The notes below the pieces were generated by a model. It did no database searches and was not told the DNA's origin. It worked only from the letters and a program-made list of their open reading frames with translations. Position numbers and translations under genes: made by a program. A stretch of 9,234 nucleotides of DNA from Tardiphaga sp. (lineage in GTDB: Bacteria > Pseudomonadota > Alphaproteobacteria > Rhizobiales > Xanthobacteraceae). The stretch lies in NCBI GenBank assembly GCA_028290325.1, contig JAQGJY010000278.1, positions 1-9,234 of the forward strand, given 5' to 3'. Within the stretch, counting starts at the first letter, position 1; every line of letters begins with the position of its first letter. Positions 7,181-9,234 of the stretch are shown piece after piece.

Positions 7181-7408
7181 GTGCACGTCGTGACCGACCG
7201 GACCGATACAGCGCGACCGCCGTCGACCCGGCAACTGGCCTGCGCGCATTGTGGCGAGGTGTTTTCCTGCAATCTCAATGGCGCGTGCTGGTGCATGGAC
7301 GAAGCGTTCGTCCTGCCGATGCCGAGCGATGGCGGCGACTGCCTGTGCCCGACATGTTTGCGGGCAATGGCGCAAACCGCCATCGCCCGCAAAAACGAAT
7401 CAAAGTGA
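7181..7408 (+). CDS. Small cysteine-rich CWC family protein
   Basis: This 75-residue protein has eight cysteines (21, 24, 30, 36, 38, 54, 56, 59). The arrangement CAHC, then FSC, then ACWC, then CLCPTC matches the cysteine-rich CWC family (Pfam PF14375, from memory), named for the Cys-Trp-Cys at 36-38. CXXC pairs at 21-24 and 56-59 suggest a zinc-binding or redox mini-domain, but no function is established. No signal peptide is present, so it is probably cytoplasmic. The start is GTG at 7181 or the in-frame GTG at 7190; an in-frame stop at 7160-7162 limits it upstream. No good Shine-Dalgarno sequence is seen for either, so the exact start is uncertain. It is divergent from the DUF1800 gene (90-base gap) and convergent with the SDR gene (7 bases between stops). 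Confidence 0.8.
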   Translation: MHVVTDRTDTARPPSTRQLACAHCGEVFSCNLNGACWCMDEAFVLPMPSDGGDCLCPTCLRAMAQTAIARKNESK

Positions 7409-7415
7409 CTGGAGT

Positions 7416-8408
7416 TCAGCCGCCGTTGGCGCCGTAAACCGCACCATTCGCGAAGCTGCCCTGGCTCGATGCCAGTTGCACATAAATGCCCGCCAGTTCG
7501 ACCGGCTGGCCGGCGCGGCCGAGCGACGTCATGCTGCCGAAATTCTCCAGCTTCTCCATCGTCGCGCCACCCGAGACCTGCAGCGGAGTCCAGACCGGAC
7601 CCGGCGCCACCCCGACGACGCGAATGCCTTTCGGCCCGAGCTGCTTGCCGAGCGATCTGATGTAACTCGTCGTGGCCGCCTTGGTCTGCGCGTAATCGTA
7701 CAATTCCGCTGACGGATCAGTCGCTTGTTCGGAGGAGGTGCCGATGATGACGGAACCGGGCTTGAGGTGCGGCAACGCTGCCTTGATCGTCCAGAACGGC
7801 GCGTAGATGTTTGTCTTCATCGTTGCGTCGAAATCCTCGCTCGACACGTCCAGGATCGAGGCGCGGGTCTGTTGCCTGGCGGCGTTGTTGACGAGAATAT
7901 TGAGACCGCCGAGACCCTCGACCGCTTTCGTCACCATCTCCTGGCAGAATTTCTCGTCGCGCAGGTCGCCGGGAATGGCGATGGCTTTGCGACCCTCGGC
8001 TTTGATCAGCGCGATGACCTCCTGCGCGTCAGGTTCCTCGGCGGGCAAATAATTGATCGCGACGTCCGCGCCCTCGCGCGCATAGGCGATCGCGGCGGCA
8101 CGGCCCATGCCGGAATCGCCGCCGGTAATCAGCGCCTTGCGGCCCGTCAGGCGGCCGGAGCCGCGATAGCTTTTCTCGCCGTGATCCGGAACAGGATCCA
8201 TCCGACTGGCGAGACCGGGCCACGGTTGCGACTGTTTCTTGAATGGCGGTTTTGGATATTGTGTCGTCGGATCCTGAAAGGCGACGCCGGCGGCGGGCTC
8301 GGAACCTGTCTGCGCCAATGCCGGCGTGGCCGCGGCGGCAGCGCCGACAAGTCCGAGGCCGGCGGTGCCGACCATCGTGCGGCGCGTGAAAGCGTTGTTG
8401 TCTGTCAT
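7416..8408 (-). CDS. SDR family oxidoreductase, YghA-like, with Tat signal
   Basis: This 330-residue short-chain dehydrogenase closely resembles E. coli YghA, an NADP-dependent aldehyde reductase type: note DPTTQYP (46-52), the PVPDHGEKSYRGSGRL stretch (72-87) and GDSGMGRAAAIAYAREGADV (97-116). Cofactor motif TGGDSGMG lies at 95-102, NNAA at 174-177, and the catalytic tetrad is Asn200, Ser226, Tyr239 and Lys243 (YAQTK). All residues needed for activity are present. Unlike E. coli YghA it begins with about 33 extra residues that look like a Tat signal: FTRRTMVG with Arg9-Arg10, an Ala/Gly/Leu-rich core, and PALA-Q (32/33) as cleavage site. The start at 8408 is supported by AGGAA (8416-8420) at 7-base spacing; the frame extends to 8465, but that start would lie upstream of the predicted promoter. 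The natural substrate is unknown. The gene lies 81 bases downstream of the GST gene. Confidence 0.93.
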   Translation of the reverse strand: MTDNNAFTRRTMVGTAGLGLVGAAAAATPALAQTGSEPAAGVAFQDPTTQYPKPPFKKQSQPWPGLASRMDPVPDHGEKSYRGSGRLTGRKALITGGDSGMGRAAAIAYAREGADVAINYLPAEEPDAQEVIALIKAEGRKAIAIPGDLRDEKFCQEMVTKAVEGLGGLNILVNNAARQQTRASILDVSSEDFDATMKTNIYAPFWTIKAALPHLKPGSVIIGTSSEQATDPSAELYDYAQTKAATTSYIRSLGKQLGPKGIRVVGVAPGPVWTPLQVSGGATMEKLENFGSMTSLGRAGQPVELAGIYVQLASSQGSFANGAVYGANGG

Positions 8409-8436
8409 CGTCTCGTTCCTGTTGGGATGCCGAGAC

Positions 8437-8461
8437 AACAGACGCTTTCCGTCATCGTTCC
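8437..8461 (-). promoter_or_regulatory. EcfG-like (general stress response) promoter of the SDR gene
   Basis: On the minus strand GGAAC (8457-8461) is followed after exactly 16 bases by TGTT (8437-8440). The alphaproteobacterial EcfG consensus is GGAAC-N16/17-CGTT, so nine of ten key positions are close or identical, with T for C at one place. It points toward the SDR start, and transcription would begin near 8430, leaving a leader of about 22 bases that holds the AGGAA ribosome site. This suggests expression of the SDR under general stress even though a GST gene lies upstream. Confidence 0.55.
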
Positions 8462-8473
8462 GCACAAACGATG
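8453..8473. repeat. Perfect 7-base inverted repeat overlapping the EcfG-like -35
   Basis: CATCGTT (8453-8459) and AACGATG (8467-8473) are perfect reverse complements separated by 7 bases. No T-run follows on either strand, so it does not look like a strong terminator of the GST gene. It overlaps the GGAAC element and could be an operator, a weak hairpin, or chance. Confidence 0.35.
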
Positions 8474-8489
8474 TCGAGCCACGACGCGA

Positions 8490-9197
8490 TTATTTGACCA
8501 CCGCCGCCGTCTGGCCGAACAGAAGTCTGCGCTCTTCATCCGTCCTGATCGGCGTTTGACCGAAATTCGGGTTGATCTCTTTTGCCTTGGCATAAGCGCG
8601 GATCGTCGCCGGGCGCGCCGCGATCGCGTCGAGCCAGCGCTTCAGATGCGGGAAATCGTCGATGTTCTGGCTCTGGTTTTTCCATGGCACGATCCACGGA
8701 TAGCTCGCCATGTCCGCGATTGAGTAATGTCCGGCGACATACTCACGATCGGCGAGGCGCTTGTTCAGGACGCCGTAGAGCCGATTGGTCTCGTTCACGT
8801 AGCGATCGATCGCGTATTTGATTTTCTCCTGGGCATAGACATTGAAGTGATGGTTTTGCCCGGCCATCGGTCCAAGCCCGCCCATCTGCCAGAACACCCA
8901 TTGCAGCGTGTCGTAGCGCGCGTGCAAGTCGGTGGAGAGAAACTGTCCGGTTTTTTCCGCGAGGTAGACGAGCATCGCCCCCGACTCGAACACGGATAAC
9001 GGGCTGCCGCCGCCTATTGGTTCAGGATCGACCAATGCAGGAATCCGGTTGTTCGGCGCGATCGCGAGGAAGTCCGGTTTGAACTGATCGCCTTTGCCGA
9101 TATCGACCGGATGCACCCGGTAAGGCACGCTTGCCTCTTCCAGAAACATCGTGATCTTGTGGCCGTTCGGCGTGCTCCAGTAATACAGATCGATCAT
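8490..9197 (-). CDS. Glutathione transferase, nu-class (YfcG-like)
   Basis: This 235-residue cytosolic thioredoxin-fold enzyme resembles E. coli YfcG, a nu-class GST with glutathione-dependent disulfide reductase and peroxidase activity. The N-terminal domain has the hallmark STPNGHKI (8-15, with Thr9 and Asn11 of the active site), NNRIPALVD (49-57, cis-Pro53) and the glutathione-binding FESGA (70-74, Glu71-Ser72). The helical C-terminal domain contains QMGGLGPMAGQNHHF (104-118), RYVNETNRLYGVLNKRL (132-148) and the N-capping SIADMASYPW (159-168). There is no cysteine anywhere, which fits the YfcG mechanism of using bound glutathione rather than a protein thiol. The start at 9197 is chosen because GAGG (9204-9207) lies 6 bases before it and MIDLYY is the usual family N-terminus; an upstream ATG near the window edge would add 12 residues. 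It may be co-transcribed with the SDR. Confidence 0.95.
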   Translation of the reverse strand: MIDLYYWSTPNGHKITMFLEEASVPYRVHPVDIGKGDQFKPDFLAIAPNNRIPALVDPEPIGGGSPLSVFESGAMLVYLAEKTGQFLSTDLHARYDTLQWVFWQMGGLGPMAGQNHHFNVYAQEKIKYAIDRYVNETNRLYGVLNKRLADREYVAGHYSIADMASYPWIVPWKNQSQNIDDFPHLKRWLDAIAARPATIRAYAKAKEINPNFGQTPIRTDEERRLLFGQTAAVVK

Positions 9198-9234
9198 CTC
9201 ATGCCTCGCTGACTGATTTAGATGCGAATGCATG

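Noticed and set aside
7091..7375. N-terminal extension of DUF1800 by 95 residues
   Set aside because: The added sequence is antisense to the CWC gene, has no signal peptide, and a good ribosome site precedes the start at 7090.
7725..8723. 332-residue open frame on the plus strand spanning the SDR and part of the GST
   Set aside because: It covers parts of two unrelated minus-strand genes and the gap between them, so it cannot be a conserved gene.

Overview
The window looks like a piece of a high-GC alphaproteobacterial chromosome. The protein sequences most resemble what I know from Bradyrhizobium, Afipia and Rhodopseudomonas-type genomes (Nitrobacteraceae), but no rRNA or marker gene is present, so this rests on gene style, codon bias and one EcfG-like promoter. 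It is densely coded and ordinary in content. I see no mobile element, tRNA, rRNA, CRISPR array, phage gene or integration scar. No intergenic gap reaches 300 bases.

Layout. (1) Positions 18-3794, plus strand: a complete sulfate uptake operon, sbp-cysT-cysW-cysA, encoding the periplasmic binding protein, two permeases and the ATPase, with tight spacing and an 11-base cysW/cysA overlap. (2) Positions 3892-4404, plus strand: a small lipoprotein with a CAP/SCP domain. (3) Positions 4401-7090, minus strand: a two-gene operon of a DUF1800 protein followed by a Tat-exported DUF1501 protein. The function of this widespread pair is not established. (4) Positions 7181-7408, plus strand: a 75-residue cysteine-rich CWC protein, divergent from the DUF1800 gene. 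(5) Positions 7416-9197, minus strand: a nu-class (YfcG-like) glutathione transferase upstream of a YghA-like short-chain dehydrogenase that carries a Tat signal. A match to the alphaproteobacterial general-stress (EcfG) promoter lies in the gap between them.

How the parts work together. The first four genes form one ABC importer that feeds sulfate to cysteine synthesis. The DUF1800/DUF1501 genes overlap and are likely co-translated. The GST and SDR are best read as stress or detoxification enzymes. The strongest second-look points are: a mature sulfate-binding protein with no Cys or Met, the EcfG-like promoter before the SDR, the Tat signal on that SDR, and the uncharacterised DUF1800/DUF1501 pair in which only one partner has a visible export signal. 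I found no convincing evidence of a wholly new system.
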